A DNA stretch of 64,000 nucleotides from Gimesia aquarii (lineage in GTDB: Bacteria > Planctomycetota > Planctomycetia > Planctomycetales > Planctomycetaceae): positions 6,878,062 through 6,942,061 of the forward strand of contig NZ_CP037920.1 in NCBI RefSeq assembly GCF_007748195.1, in the 5' to 3' direction. The translations under genes were made by a program, and so were the position numbers. The notes under the pieces were generated by a model. That model ran no database searches and had not been told where the DNA came from. It saw only the letters and a list, made by a program, of their open reading frames with translations. Shown in pieces: positions 19,803 to 29,615 of the stretch. Each line of letters opens with the position of its first letter. Within the stretch, counting starts at the first letter, position 1.

Positions 19803-22800
19803 TTACCGGCTCGCCTTTTCTACTTTCTTGGCTTTTTTGAGTGTGGTCATGTACTCGACGATGTTGACGAGTTCCTCTTGCGTCAACACTTTTTGTAAGT
19901 CGGCTGGCATCAATGAGATCTTTTGAGGAATGATTTCTTCGATGTCATCCATCTTGAAGGTTCGTGTAATGGCTTCAGCATCTTTCAGGGTAATTGCATC
20001 ATCGGTTTTGTTGACCATGAGACCGTTCACGACATTCCCCGAAGCTAAAATGATCGTGTACGATTCATAGTTATGACTGATGCCGGCACTGGGGTAGAGA
20101 ATTGACTCAAACAGTGCTTCGCGGCTCAGTTTTTTACCAATTTCTGACAGATCCGGCCCGACCTCTTTTCCCATGCCATTGATCACATGGCATTTGGCGC
20201 ATGTCCCTTTGGTGTTAAACATGACACGACCATCGAGGATATCCCCTTTCATACTGGCCAAGACGTTAATCGGAGGCAGGGGCTTGTTGTCTTTGGTTGG
20301 AGGCGCTGGGAATAGTTTGGCTGCCCGCTCCTTCACATCTTTCATGATGGTTGACGACATAGCGGCTGCGGCTGTCGGTTTCAGCTGCGCATGGAAATTT
20401 GCTTTTTCCGCAAGATCTAACAACGCGTGCGCGCCGGATCGAGATTTGGCGATGGCCCGAACCGCTTCACGTCGATCGACCAAGGGTTCCTGATCATCCT
20501 TAATGATATTGAGCAGGAGTGCGTTGGCTCCCTTGTGACCGGAAGTGCCCAGTGCCCAAATCAAATCGAGTTTCTGATGTCGTTCTTTCTCAGAACCACC
20601 TTTCTTTTTCAAGTCTTTCTGAATCAATGCTTTTTGTTTCAAACTTAAGGCCGCGCGGATCGCATCAACGGCAGTCTGCGATTTACCCGATTGACCAGCG
20701 ATGGCAATCAACTCAGGGTAGTAGGCAGAAGCGTGAAATTTTTCGACAAGCTTCGTGAACTCTGGAGTACCCCGACTACTATCGATGACTTGCGCGAGTG
20801 CATGCTGATATTTTTGATCTTTCATGACGACATTCGCAGGCATCCGCGAAATGGCTTCTGCAATAATGTAGGTTTCGCGCTTTTTATCTCCCGGCTCTTT
20901 GATCAAAGCCAATTCTGCAACCGCAGCATTTTTTTCCTTGCCGGGAATGAAATCTAAAGCACGGAAATAGCGCGGCAGTGCATCCAGTTTTGTTTTAGGA
21001 TTTTCAATGATTTTTACCAGATAAGGAACCGCCAGTGGAATTTTAGATCGCCAGAGGAGATCACGACCGACGGCAGTATCCCATTTGTCACCTGCTTGCT
21101 TGAGCCAGGCCGACATAAATTCTTGTTCCTGCCCATCCATGCCAATGCCCAGCGCTTCCAGATACCAGCGATCTTTACCATCGTATTGATCAGCCAGCGT
21201 CACCCACAGCCCGGCCACTTGTGGTGACTGATTGTGATGTAAGGCAATCAAACATTCACGTCGGACCTGCGGTGAGGAATCGTGTACCAACTGTTTTACA
21301 TAAGGAATGACATCCAACTTATAACGACGTGCGGCACGCAAGCCGGTGATGCGAATATCGGGGTTGGAATCTTTGAGGGCGTGTGAGACATAGTGCTCTG
21401 TCTTACCCTTGATGCCTGCCAACAGCCAGAGGGCGCGAGCGCGGAACCTCTGGTTGTCAGATTGATATAATTCTTCTAACTGAGGAAGTGCCTGTTCCTG
21501 CAGGGCATGCAGTTTTTCCCATGCTAAATAACGTGTTGCCAGATTAGGATTTTTGATTCCGGCTATGGCTCCTTCCACTGAACTCAGATCGAGTTTATTG
21601 AACTGATACTTGTTCGCACTGGGTGGTGCGATACGGAAAATACGTCCCCGTTTCTGATCACCAATACGGTGACCGCCAACTCCGGGGTCATACCAGTCAG
21701 CCACAAACAAAGAACCATCAGGGGCGATACAGACGTCAGACGGACGAAACCATTTATCTTTTTCGCTCGTGATGATATTCGCAATTTCAGCCTGATACCC
21801 TGCCCCGTCCTTCTCAACAGGGTAAGCACGAACCACATTCGGACCGGCATCAGCGTGAATCACTTCACCCCAATATTTTTCAGGTAACAACGAACCTTCA
21901 TAAACCAGAATTCCCGTAGGAGAACCGGCACCGGTCTGGAGCAAGTTCGGTACGACACCCGGATCTCTGAGATGCCAGTGCCTGAGTGGAATTTCTTCGT
22001 GCATGCCGGTACGCGGTGTCTTCCAGCGTGCTCCCGTCAATTGATCCAGGTAACCGTAGTTGCCATATTCCATCACATAATTGATGCGCACACCGCGGTT
22101 ACCATCATCATCATTATCCGATTGCCAGAGTGTACCAAACGAGTCGACGGTAATTTCATAGTTGTTTCGAAAATTGTGTCCCAAGACTTCAAAGTCGCTT
22201 CCGTCCAGATTACAGCGGAAGACCATTCCACCCCAATACGGCTTGCCATTATCGAGTACTGGTTTACCATTTCTTTCGAGAATCGGTTTACCATTTTTGT
22301 CGAAGACTTGTTTGCCCGAATTTCCAAAGTTCCAGTATAGTTTGCCATCAGGACCAAAGATCGCAGCATGTGCTGAATGGTCATGCTCGCCACCAGTTAC
22401 TTTGAAGAGCAGTTCTTTCTTGTCTGCTTTGCCATCGTTGTTGTCATCAGTAAAGAGAAACACATTTGGCGGAGCAGCGACAATCACCTTGTTTCCCAGG
22501 ACACAGATTCCCTGTGAACCATCCAGTTCAGGTCCCTGATAAAAGACCGTCGTTTTATCGGCCCGACCATCTTTGTTTGTGTCTTCCAGAACCAGAATGC
22601 GATCGCCGGCTTTGCGCGTCGGAATCGGACGCATTTTCGCACGGTAGTTAACAATTTCGCAAATCCAGACTCGGCCCTGTGAATCGACGTCCATACTGGA
22701 GGGACTGCTGATACTGGGTTCCGAAGCAAACAGAGTTGCCTTTAAACCGGGCGCCACCGTTAAATTGGTCACCGCCTCTTTAGGGTCACGTTCCGTCTGT

Positions 22801-22874
22801 GCGGCCAGCGTTGAGATATCGAAAGTCACGTTGAGCAACAGAGCTGGTATGAGAACAAGACAACGATACTTCAT
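19803..22874 (-). CDS. PVC-type heme-binding protein (beta-propeller, HEAT repeats, cytochrome c)
   Basis: 1023 residues with an N-terminal signal peptide. Residues about 35-440 are the membrane-bound dehydrogenase propeller (LKATLFASEPSISSPSSMDVDSQGRVW is its conserved entry; DGSLFVADWYDPGVGGH its end). Residues 450-830 are helical HEAT-like repeats. The C-terminal cytochrome c has CAKCH at about residues 892-896 and the distal segment GKEVGPDLSEIG. The family is known mainly from planctomycetes and Verrucomicrobia and is thought to oxidise sugars or feed electrons from extracellular carbon catabolism. It is 68 bases downstream of the DUF1080-ThuA gene and probably co-transcribed. Confidence 0.9.
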   Translation of the reverse strand: MKYRCLVLIPALLLNVTFDISTLAAQTERDPKEAVTNLTVAPGLKATLFASEPSISSPSSMDVDSQGRVWICEIVNYRAKMRPIPTRKAGDRILVLEDTNKDGRADKTTVFYQGPELDGSQGICVLGNKVIVAAPPNVFLFTDDNNDGKADKKELLFKVTGGEHDHSAHAAIFGPDGKLYWNFGNSGKQVFDKNGKPILERNGKPVLDNGKPYWGGMVFRCNLDGSDFEVLGHNFRNNYEITVDSFGTLWQSDNDDDGNRGVRINYVMEYGNYGYLDQLTGARWKTPRTGMHEEIPLRHWHLRDPGVVPNLLQTGAGSPTGILVYEGSLLPEKYWGEVIHADAGPNVVRAYPVEKDGAGYQAEIANIITSEKDKWFRPSDVCIAPDGSLFVADWYDPGVGGHRIGDQKRGRIFRIAPPSANKYQFNKLDLSSVEGAIAGIKNPNLATRYLAWEKLHALQEQALPQLEELYQSDNQRFRARALWLLAGIKGKTEHYVSHALKDSNPDIRITGLRAARRYKLDVIPYVKQLVHDSSPQVRRECLIALHHNQSPQVAGLWVTLADQYDGKDRWYLEALGIGMDGQEQEFMSAWLKQAGDKWDTAVGRDLLWRSKIPLAVPYLVKIIENPKTKLDALPRYFRALDFIPGKEKNAAVAELALIKEPGDKKRETYIIAEAISRMPANVVMKDQKYQHALAQVIDSSRGTPEFTKLVEKFHASAYYPELIAIAGQSGKSQTAVDAIRAALSLKQKALIQKDLKKKGGSEKERHQKLDLIWALGTSGHKGANALLLNIIKDDQEPLVDRREAVRAIAKSRSGAHALLDLAEKANFHAQLKPTAAAAMSSTIMKDVKERAAKLFPAPPTKDNKPLPPINVLASMKGDILDGRVMFNTKGTCAKCHVINGMGKEVGPDLSEIGKKLSREALFESILYPSAGISHNYESYTIILASGNVVNGLMVNKTDDAITLKDAEAITRTFKMDDIEEIIPQKISLMPADLQKVLTQEELVNIVEYMTTLKKAKKVEKASR

Positions 22875-22942
22875 TGAGTCGGTTTCCTTCTGATGTTTAA
22901 TTGATGTCGCAAGTGATCTAAGTCATTCTAATCGATTGACGC

Positions 22943-24556
22943 TTATTGATTCCACTCTGCCAGCAATGCTTTGATACGGGCGGAATTGTGTTTATTCGAT
23001 TTGGGATAGTCCTGGTTGGCTTCGAGATCCTCAACGGTTAATGGTTTTGATGTTATTCCTTGCGGGGGTACATCTACATTCGCAGACCAGGCAATGGCAT
23101 TCAATACCAGCTTGCGAAAGTCATTATGTCCCCAGTTCCAGTGAAAGTGACCACCAGTGAAACCAAAACCACGCCCGCCATTGGGACGTTCATAAGCCCA
23201 CGCCATATGTTGTGGCTGCCCCACGGTTTTACGCACAGCGGGATTTCCACTATGAGCACCATCGGGACGGCTGAGTGTTGATTTGGGAGGCACAGCCGTC
23301 AAAATGGGTTGTACGTTTTTCATTTCAGGCTGAAAACGCATGTGATAATACCATTCATCGTTGATGGCAAACGGCTCAACCCCATTAGAGATCGGATGAT
23401 CGGGCAGACTTTTGTAATCGGCGGTCCAATGGGGATTCACAGACCACCAAGCTTCAAAATAACCACCGATCCACCGCAAAAACGCGTCGCCTGAATCTCC
23501 CTTGGGCACTTCAACTCCGTAATGGATATTAACCATACCGACGCCCTGCTCGGCCAGCTTGTTTAATTCTTCCAGGTGCTGATTATAAGGATGACGTGTT
23601 CCCCCATCACAATAGATAACAATCGAATCTGCATCCTGCAGCACACTGGAATCCTGTGGCCAGCCCTCTGTCACCACAGTGGTTTCAATGCCCAGACCAC
23701 TGTTATTCAATGCGTCCGCCAGAATGAGACAACCGGCTCGATGTTCGTGTGAACCATAGCCATGACTCTTCTTACCGGCGATCAGGACTACTTTTTTTTT
23801 AGCGCCTTCGGTCGAAGAGGTTTTGCTTGCTTTCGGGAGTTCTTTTAGTTGAATGTCGCGAAACTGCACTACCATCGGCGGTCCCTGATGAAGTTGCAGT
23901 GCGATAATCCCATCAGCTCTGCGTTTTTCCACATCGTTATCGGTAACATCAACGGTTGTCACGCCATTGATTTTATGAACGAAGTGATTTCCACGGGCGA
24001 TAATATGATAGTCGTTCCAATCTTCCTTTTTGATTTTTTTCTGGATCTCATTTGTATCACCGACTGAACCAACCACCTTGGGTTTGTGATTCTTGCCAAT
24101 GACAGTTTTCTCTCCGCGTAATCCTAAAATTCCACGAAATCTTTCACCATATAAAATGCCTGAATATTTATCGCCGGCTTCGAAGTCAGCCTGGTAACCA
24201 CCCACACGCCATTTGTCGGCACCAGGAACCGAGAAGCTGCGATATTGGATTCCTGAATTGCCATCGATGATTTTATATTGCAGCTTCAACTCAAAATCGG
24301 CGGGTTTTCCTCCTCGCCAGATAATAAACGTATTGCCTTTGGTCGGATTTTCTTTAGTGGTTCTGCCCGTGATGGCGCCGTCTTCTACCGACCAGAAACG
24401 AGGATCACCGTCCCAGTTTTTGAGTGTCTTACCATCAAAAATTGGCTTAAACCCTTTGTCACCTGCTTCTGTTGTTTGAGAAGTTAAAAAGAAACTGAGA
24501 CAGAACAGAGACAAAAAAAATGAGGTTTGAATGTGGAGCAAGCGCGGTGATGTCAT
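22943..24556 (-). CDS. Secreted DUF1080 (3-keto-disaccharide hydrolase-like) and ThuA-like fusion
   Basis: 537 residues from the ATG at 24556. A GGAGGG ribosome-binding site lies 4-5 bases upstream of that ATG, which decides the start against the longer frame from 24628. A signal peptide precedes the DUF1080 concanavalin-like domain (about 35-245: FKPIFDGKTLKNWDGD, GNSGIQYRSF, KINGVTTVDVTD), known for 3-keto-glucoside/disaccharide hydrolysis. A ThuA-like trehalose-utilisation domain follows (about 255-500: VVLIAGKKSHGYGSHEHRAG, VNIHYGVE). The fusion and the following PVC heme gene are a typical planctomycete sugar-catabolism pair. Confidence 0.92.
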   Translation of the reverse strand: MTSPRLLHIQTSFFLSLFCLSFFLTSQTTEAGDKGFKPIFDGKTLKNWDGDPRFWSVEDGAITGRTTKENPTKGNTFIIWRGGKPADFELKLQYKIIDGNSGIQYRSFSVPGADKWRVGGYQADFEAGDKYSGILYGERFRGILGLRGEKTVIGKNHKPKVVGSVGDTNEIQKKIKKEDWNDYHIIARGNHFVHKINGVTTVDVTDNDVEKRRADGIIALQLHQGPPMVVQFRDIQLKELPKASKTSSTEGAKKKVVLIAGKKSHGYGSHEHRAGCLILADALNNSGLGIETTVVTEGWPQDSSVLQDADSIVIYCDGGTRHPYNQHLEELNKLAEQGVGMVNIHYGVEVPKGDSGDAFLRWIGGYFEAWWSVNPHWTADYKSLPDHPISNGVEPFAINDEWYYHMRFQPEMKNVQPILTAVPPKSTLSRPDGAHSGNPAVRKTVGQPQHMAWAYERPNGGRGFGFTGGHFHWNWGHNDFRKLVLNAIAWSANVDVPPQGITSKPLTVEDLEANQDYPKSNKHNSARIKALLAEWNQ

Positions 24557-24952
24557 TAGTCCCTCCGGGAAGAAAATCGAAATCATTGAGAACCGTGGGA
24601 TCTCAATTTGGTAGGCGAAAGCAATCATGCAGGTATGTGTCAGTCTTACTATCTTAAACAGGGTCAGGGATGATTATCCAGCGTGAAAACCAAGAATGCC
24701 CAATAGATAACATTGTTTAGTAATTCATTCTGCGGACGTGGGAATGACAGTTCAACCTGTGTTGTTCAGAGCATTCTGAATATGACATAAAAAAAGGCGC
24801 TGTTTCCAGCGCCGGGTGCTTTGTCAAGCTTGAAATTGAGAGCTGGGAGTGTTGGTTACGTGCTCCGTTGTCGCACTCCCGTGATCTCTATCACCCCAAA
24901 ATTCAAAAATGACACTCCATTAGTTTCTTTGATTTGCATCGAACCGAAACAA
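24557..24952. other. Intergenic region between pfp and the DUF1080-ThuA operon
   Basis: About 400 bases. It holds the minus-strand promoter region of the DUF1080-ThuA operon at its left end and the terminator of the phosphofructokinase transcript. No other gene is supported. Confidence 0.5.
24786..24813 (-). terminator. Intrinsic terminator of the phosphofructokinase transcript
   Basis: Read on the minus strand, a GGCGCTG stem with a GAAA tetraloop and CAGCGCC partner (24796-24813) is followed at once by seven T. It is 140 bases past the phosphofructokinase stop and stands before the promoter region of the next minus-strand operon. Confidence 0.85.
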
Positions 24953-25987
24953 TTATTGCAGGAAGACTTCTGCTTCTTCGAGGAAATTCGGTTCCAGAGC
25001 GCGCATTTCGCCGACTGCGTCTGCCAGTGCAACGGGGACAACCTGAGTTCCACGCAAAGCAACCATGTAACCGAAATGATGCTTCAATGCCAGCCAGCCA
25101 GCGTGAACACCACAGCGTGTTCCGAGCACACGGTCATAGGCACTGGGTGAACCACCACGTTGCAGGTGTCCCAGTGTCACATGACGGGTTTCGAAGCCGG
25201 TCCGTTCTTCAATCAGCTTGGCAACGGTTTCGCCGATACCTCCCAGTTTCACATGACCGAAATCATCGACTTCACCATCCTGTGTGGTGACACCTTCTTC
25301 GGCACTGAACTGTGCACCTTCGCTTACAATCACAATACCATACATTTTTCCGTTGGCACGACGTCTTTTCAAGACTTCAATCATACGGTCCATGTCGATT
25401 TCGACTTCCGGGACCAGAGTATAGTCAGCAGCTGTTGCCAAGCCAGAGAACAGAGCGATCCAGCCGGCATGGCGTCCCATGGTTTCTACCACCATGACAC
25501 GTCGATGTGATTCTGCAGTTGTACGCAAACGGTCAACTGCTTCCATCACAATATTGATCGAAGTATCAAAACCGAACGTCACATCGGTTGAACTGAGGTC
25601 GTTATCAATGGTCTTCGGACAACCAATCACGGGCAGTTTGTGTTCACTCCAAAGCTTGCTGGCGACACCCAACGTGTCATCGCCCCCGATGGCAATCAGA
25701 CAATCGAGTCCCAGGTTCTCAAGAGTCGCTCTCACTTTGGGAACATCAACTTCCGCATTTTTGTAAGGATTGGTTCGGGAGGACCCCAGAATTGTTCCCC
25801 CTTTGAAGATGATGTCATCTGTATTTTCTGAAGTGAGTTCAATGTAGTTTCCTTCAATGGCACCCCGCCAGCCTTCCAGTAAGCCGTACACTTCGCCACC
25901 TGCATTGCAGATTACGCGTACCGCGCCACGGATCACGGGATTCAATCCGGGACAGTCTCCGCCACCTGTTAAAATACCTACTTTCAT
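24953..25987 (-). CDS. pfp: 6-phosphofructokinase, group III with pyrophosphate-type motifs
   Basis: 344 residues, the length of the Amycolatopsis/Streptomyces-type phosphofructokinases. It begins [21 protein letters not shown]. The phosphodonor loop reads GGDDT at about residues 101-105, and the catalytic loop is PKTIDND. In this family an Asp at the second position of the donor loop (instead of the Gly of GGDGS) together with Lys in PKTIDND marks use of pyrophosphate rather than ATP. Further landmarks are [15 protein letters not shown] and [14 protein letters not shown]. It phosphorylates fructose 6-phosphate to the bisphosphate in glycolysis, reversibly if PPi is used. It is a monocistronic unit closed by its own terminator. 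Confidence 0.93.
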   Translation of the reverse strand: MKVGILTGGGDCPGLNPVIRGAVRVICNAGGEVYGLLEGWRGAIEGNYIELTSENTDDIIFKGGTILGSSRTNPYKNAEVDVPKVRATLENLGLDCLIAIGGDDTLGVASKLWSEHKLPVIGCPKTIDNDLSSTDVTFGFDTSINIVMEAVDRLRTTAESHRRVMVVETMGRHAGWIALFSGLATAADYTLVPEVEIDMDRMIEVLKRRRANGKMYGIVIVSEGAQFSAEEGVTTQDGEVDDFGHVKLGGIGETVAKLIEERTGFETRHVTLGHLQRGGSPSAYDRVLGTRCGVHAGWLALKHHFGYMVALRGTQVVPVALADAVGEMRALEPNFLEEAEVFLQ

Positions 25988-26212
25988 TAGTCTACCTGTA
26001 CCTGTTTCGTTAAAAAGTAAAGCCGCTTCTTAAGGGAATGGCTTATAAAATGTACCTTACAACACAACATTGAAATGAGCGAACTTTCGCCTTTGGAACC
26101 AATTTGTTTTGCCGAAAGGGGGCTCGATTCAGACCCGCGAACGTCAGATCTTGAGAGCCTGTTACAATACAAAACGATTGGTTTTTATATCGCTTTCATC
26201 ATTCGACATTTT

Positions 26213-27550
26213 TTACCAGGTACGTTCGATAAACGTGGTATCGACTTTACCTTCAATAAAGGCCGAGTGATTAAAGATTTTTTTCGCCAGGGGGATCGTC
26301 GTTTTGATTCCTTCAATGACGAACTCATCCAGACAACGCCTCATACACGCTAAAGACTCTTCGCGAGTCGGTCGATGTACAATGAGCTTTCCAACCAGAG
26401 AATCATAATAAGGGCCGACAGTGTACCCCTCATAAATATGTGAGTCAAACCGGACACCTGGCCCAGCCGGCACTCGCAGCTTTGTAATTTTTCCGGGTGA
26501 CCCGCGAAAATCATTATCAGGATCTTCTGCATTAATACGCAATTCAATGGCCGAACCATTACATGAAATGTTCTTCTGTTTGAGATCGAGTTTTTCGCCG
26601 GCGGCAACACGAATCTGCTGTTGAATTAAGTCGACACCAGAAATCAATTCACTGACTGGATGCTCAACCTGAATCCGGGCATTGACTTCAATAAAATAAA
26701 ACTGATTATCAGGACCAACGAGAAACTCAACAGTACCCGCATTGGTATATCCGGCTGACTCAATCAAACGGCAGGCGGCTTTACAAATGTCTTCACGCAC
26801 GGAATGCGGCAAGTTGGGAGCGGGGCTCTCTTCTACCAGCTTTTGGTGACGTCGTTGCAAACTGCAATCACGCTCCCAGATGTGGACGACATTCCCATGG
26901 TTATCCGCCATAATTTGTACTTCGACGTGCCTGGGGTTCTCAATGTATTTTTCGATGTAAACGCCACCATTTTTGAAAGCCGCTTCTGCTTCTGCTGCCG
27001 CCGCTTTCAAACCCGCTTTGAGAGAAATATCATTGCGGGCCACTCGCATCCCTTTACCGCCACCACCGGCAGTCGCTTTGATCAACACAGGGTAGCCGAT
27101 CTCTTGAGCGACTTGAAGCGCTTCGGTTTCATCAGTCACCAGCCCTTCTGTACCCGGCGATAAATGCACGTTGGCCGCTTTTGCAATCTCCCGCGCAGAA
27201 ACTTTATCTCCCAGCTTCGCCATGGCTTCATGAGGCGGGCCGATAAATTCGATATTGCAACTACGACAGACTTCGGCAAAGTGCGCATTCTCTGCCAAAA
27301 ATCCATAACCGGGATGAATTGCCTGAACATTACCAATTTCAGCAGCACTGATAATTCGATTGATCATCAGGTAACTGTCTGTTGCGGCAGGAGGGCCTAT
27401 GCAAATCGCTTCATCCGCCAGGGAAAGATAGTGGGCACCCCGATCTGCTTCACTAAAAACCGCGACTGTCTCAATGCCCATCTCTCGACAGGCACGAATG
27501 ACTCTGAGTGCGATCTCTCCTCGGTTGGCTACCAGTATTCTTTGAAACAT
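26213..27550 (-). CDS. accC: Acetyl-CoA carboxylase biotin carboxylase subunit
   Basis: 445 residues, the usual length. It begins [20 protein letters not shown], with the ATP-grasp glycine loop [14 protein letters not shown], the VEIQ-type strand [33 protein letters not shown], and the catalytic [14 protein letters not shown]. It uses ATP and bicarbonate to carboxylate biotin on AccB in the first step of fatty-acid synthesis. accB lies 91 bases upstream on the same strand, the common bacterial order. The carboxyltransferase genes accA and accD are not in the window. Confidence 0.98.
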   Translation of the reverse strand: MFQRILVANRGEIALRVIRACREMGIETVAVFSEADRGAHYLSLADEAICIGPPAATDSYLMINRIISAAEIGNVQAIHPGYGFLAENAHFAEVCRSCNIEFIGPPHEAMAKLGDKVSAREIAKAANVHLSPGTEGLVTDETEALQVAQEIGYPVLIKATAGGGGKGMRVARNDISLKAGLKAAAAEAEAAFKNGGVYIEKYIENPRHVEVQIMADNHGNVVHIWERDCSLQRRHQKLVEESPAPNLPHSVREDICKAACRLIESAGYTNAGTVEFLVGPDNQFYFIEVNARIQVEHPVSELISGVDLIQQQIRVAAGEKLDLKQKNISCNGSAIELRINAEDPDNDFRGSPGKITKLRVPAGPGVRFDSHIYEGYTVGPYYDSLVGKLIVHRPTREESLACMRRCLDEFVIEGIKTTIPLAKKIFNHSAFIEGKVDTTFIERTW

Positions 27551-27641
27551 GTTTTATGACTTGGTAAAAGGACTCTACTTCTGATTTTTGATGTGTCATC
27601 ATTTTTGACAACGACATCACAACCATTTGATAAAACAGGCA

Positions 27642-28163
27642 TCAGCCTTGAGAGACTCGGAATAGAGGCTGGCCGAATTCGACGGCTTCCCCATCCTTCA
27701 CCAAAATCTCGGTAATGGTCCCATTCATCTCTGCTGGAATTTGATTAAACACTTTCATCGCTTCTACGATACAAACAATCGTCTCTGCGTTTACCTTTGA
27801 TCCAATGCTTACAAAGGCGGGATCATCGGGAGTGGGCGATGCATAGAATGTTCCCACGGTCGGACTCTTAATAACAGGTCCTGACTCAGCAGAAGGAGTT
27901 GCTTCCTGTGGCTGAGGTTGAGCCTGTGGAGTTGGGGGAGCAGCCGGTGCGGGTGCCGCAATTGGTTGTTGAGGAATCTGATGCGGCATTGCTGCGGCAG
28001 GAACCATTGAAATTGTCTCCTGCGGACCGCGACGTAGTTTCCAGTTTTCATCGCCCCGCTTGAGATTGACTTCAGTCAGCCCATGCTTTTCCATCATTTC
28101 AAACAGTGTTTGAAGTTTTTCTAAATCGAAAGGTTCGCCTTTCGGGACCTCATTTTTTGCCAT
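27642..28163 (-). CDS. accB: Acetyl-CoA carboxylase biotin carboxyl carrier protein
   Basis: 173 residues. An N-terminal helical region (1-50) is followed by a Pro/Ala/Gln-rich flexible linker (55-95) and the biotinyl domain. The biotinylated residue is Lys137 in EAMKVFN; the classical sequence is EAMKM/L, so Val after Lys is a mild variation. The protruding thumb of AccB-type domains is visible as [11 protein letters not shown]. It carries the carboxyl group between AccC and the carboxyltransferase. It is the first gene of an accBC operon. Confidence 0.96.
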   Translation of the reverse strand: MAKNEVPKGEPFDLEKLQTLFEMMEKHGLTEVNLKRGDENWKLRRGPQETISMVPAAAMPHQIPQQPIAAPAPAAPPTPQAQPQPQEATPSAESGPVIKSPTVGTFYASPTPDDPAFVSIGSKVNAETIVCIVEAMKVFNQIPAEMNGTITEILVKDGEAVEFGQPLFRVSQG

Positions 28164-28830
28164 TGCCCTACCTTATTTCATATTCTCAAGCTGCATTTGC
28201 AATGCCTGTTACCCTGCTGTTACCTCAACACAAACTATCGTCAACACAGTGCTTCAGTTTCAAATTCAGGGTGTTTAATATTTAGGTTACGAAAGAGTTC
28301 GAACACACAAATTGCGCGCACGCTCTACCCGTTTGACTCACTTAGTGAGAGATTCTAAGCCAATTCACACTCGAAAACCAAGTGAAACAGGGGAGTTTCT
28401 CCAATAAAATCAAGCACAACAGGCACTTAGTCCTTAATTATGAATTGCGTTACCGCTCTCTATGCCTGTTGCCTATAAAGACCCCTTAAAACAAGCAACC
28501 TGACCCGTTTCATGTCAAACAGTACGAGGAAATCATAGGAGAATCACTGCTATTATAATCCAAATAATCATTAAAGAATGACCTGTTCGATTTCGTCTTG
28601 ATAGTACCAGTCTATTCGAAGGGACAAGCAGATACTCTCGAGGCTTTAAAAGAGTTCTCTCAGCTCAGAAAAAAAATCGAGCCAACTTCATCTCTTTCTG
28701 CCAAGCGAAGTTACTTTTTTGATCATAACCTAATTAAGTCCTCTGAAATGAATCATTCTTAATCACTAACAGGCACAGTAGTCGTATGGGACTCTTAAAT
28801 CATAATATAAACAAACAATTATTTGTTTAT
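28164..28830. other. Long divergent intergenic region
   Basis: About 670 bases between accB and the GntR gene. No coding frame is supported. The right end contains an AAACAA/TTGTTT inverted repeat (28813-28828) next to the palindrome described separately. The promoter of accBC must lie in the left part, but no clear core elements could be chosen. An unrecognised leader RNA is possible. Confidence 0.4.
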
Positions 28831-28854
28831 TAGTTGACGGTCGACCGTCGACTA
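28831..28854. promoter_or_regulatory. 24-bp near-perfect palindrome, probable GntR operator
   Basis: The 24 bases from TAGTTGACGG to the matching CCGTCGACTA are self-complementary apart from one mismatched pair (positions 28835 and 28850). The core GACGGTCGACCGTC is perfect. It ends 14 bases before the ATG of a GntR-family regulator, the usual place for autoregulation by such dimers. Binding is inferred from position and symmetry only. Confidence 0.6.
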
Positions 28855-28868
28855 TTTAATCTAAAAAC

Positions 28869-29615
28869 ATGCTAAATCAACAATCCCCCCCATCAAATAC
28901 CGAAATCCCCCTTCGCAAGATCCAAAAACAGTTGATTAGCGACGATGTCGAAAAGCAGCTGCGAGAGGCGATCTTGTCAGGCACATTATCGCCAGGAGCG
29001 GCACTGGCTGAGGCACAAGTGGCAACACAACTTGGCGTCAGTCGTGCCTCTGTGCGTAAGGCAAAATTCCAATTAGCAGGTGAAGGGCTGCTTGAATTCG
29101 ACGACCGAGGTACGGCCATTGTTCGGAAGCTGACCCTGGCCGATGCGCATGAAATTCTCGAATTTCGACAAGCACTCGAATTGGCTGCAATCAGATTGGC
29201 TTGTCTGCGTCTCACAGAAGAAGCTGTTGCCGCCATAGAAGAGAACATTCGTCAAACCGAGCAAGAGAGCGACTTATTGAAACTGACACATCTCGACATT
29301 GCCTTTCATGAAGAGATCATCCGGGCTGCTTGCAATTCCCGTTTGATGGCAGCCTGGCATACACTACGCCCGCAACTGGAGCTATGGCTCGCAGGCATGC
29401 ATCGTCGACACAGCGCCATCACTGCCCAGACATCTGAAGTAACGACCAATGGTCACCGACTACTGCTTGCTGCCTTACAATCTAGTGACCCTGACCATGC
29501 GGAACAGGTGATGCGCCAGCATACCAGCGGGCTGCAAGCATACTTTTCACTAGACTCGGAAACGGAAGATGAATTCATGCAGACAGACGCTGAGAAAGAA
29601 GGGTTGCCATGCTGA
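28869..29615 (+). CDS. GntR family transcriptional regulator, FadR/FCD subfamily
   Basis: 248 residues. The winged helix-turn-helix is at about residues 18-85 (VEKQLREAILSGTLSPG, with the recognition part LGVSRASVRKA). The C-terminal all-helical FCD domain (about 90-220, EILEFRQALELAAIRLACL, LDIAFHEEIIRAA) usually binds a carboxylic-acid ligand with a metal. It overlaps the downstream DUF1549 gene by 7 bases, so the regulator is the first gene of the operon it probably controls. The palindrome just upstream is a plausible operator. The usual VSRTPVREA recognition helix is changed to VSRASVRKA. Confidence 0.92.
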   Translation: MLNQQSPPSNTEIPLRKIQKQLISDDVEKQLREAILSGTLSPGAALAEAQVATQLGVSRASVRKAKFQLAGEGLLEFDDRGTAIVRKLTLADAHEILEFRQALELAAIRLACLRLTEEAVAAIEENIRQTEQESDLLKLTHLDIAFHEEIIRAACNSRLMAAWHTLRPQLELWLAGMHRRHSAITAQTSEVTTNGHRLLLAALQSSDPDHAEQVMRQHTSGLQAYFSLDSETEDEFMQTDAEKEGLPC

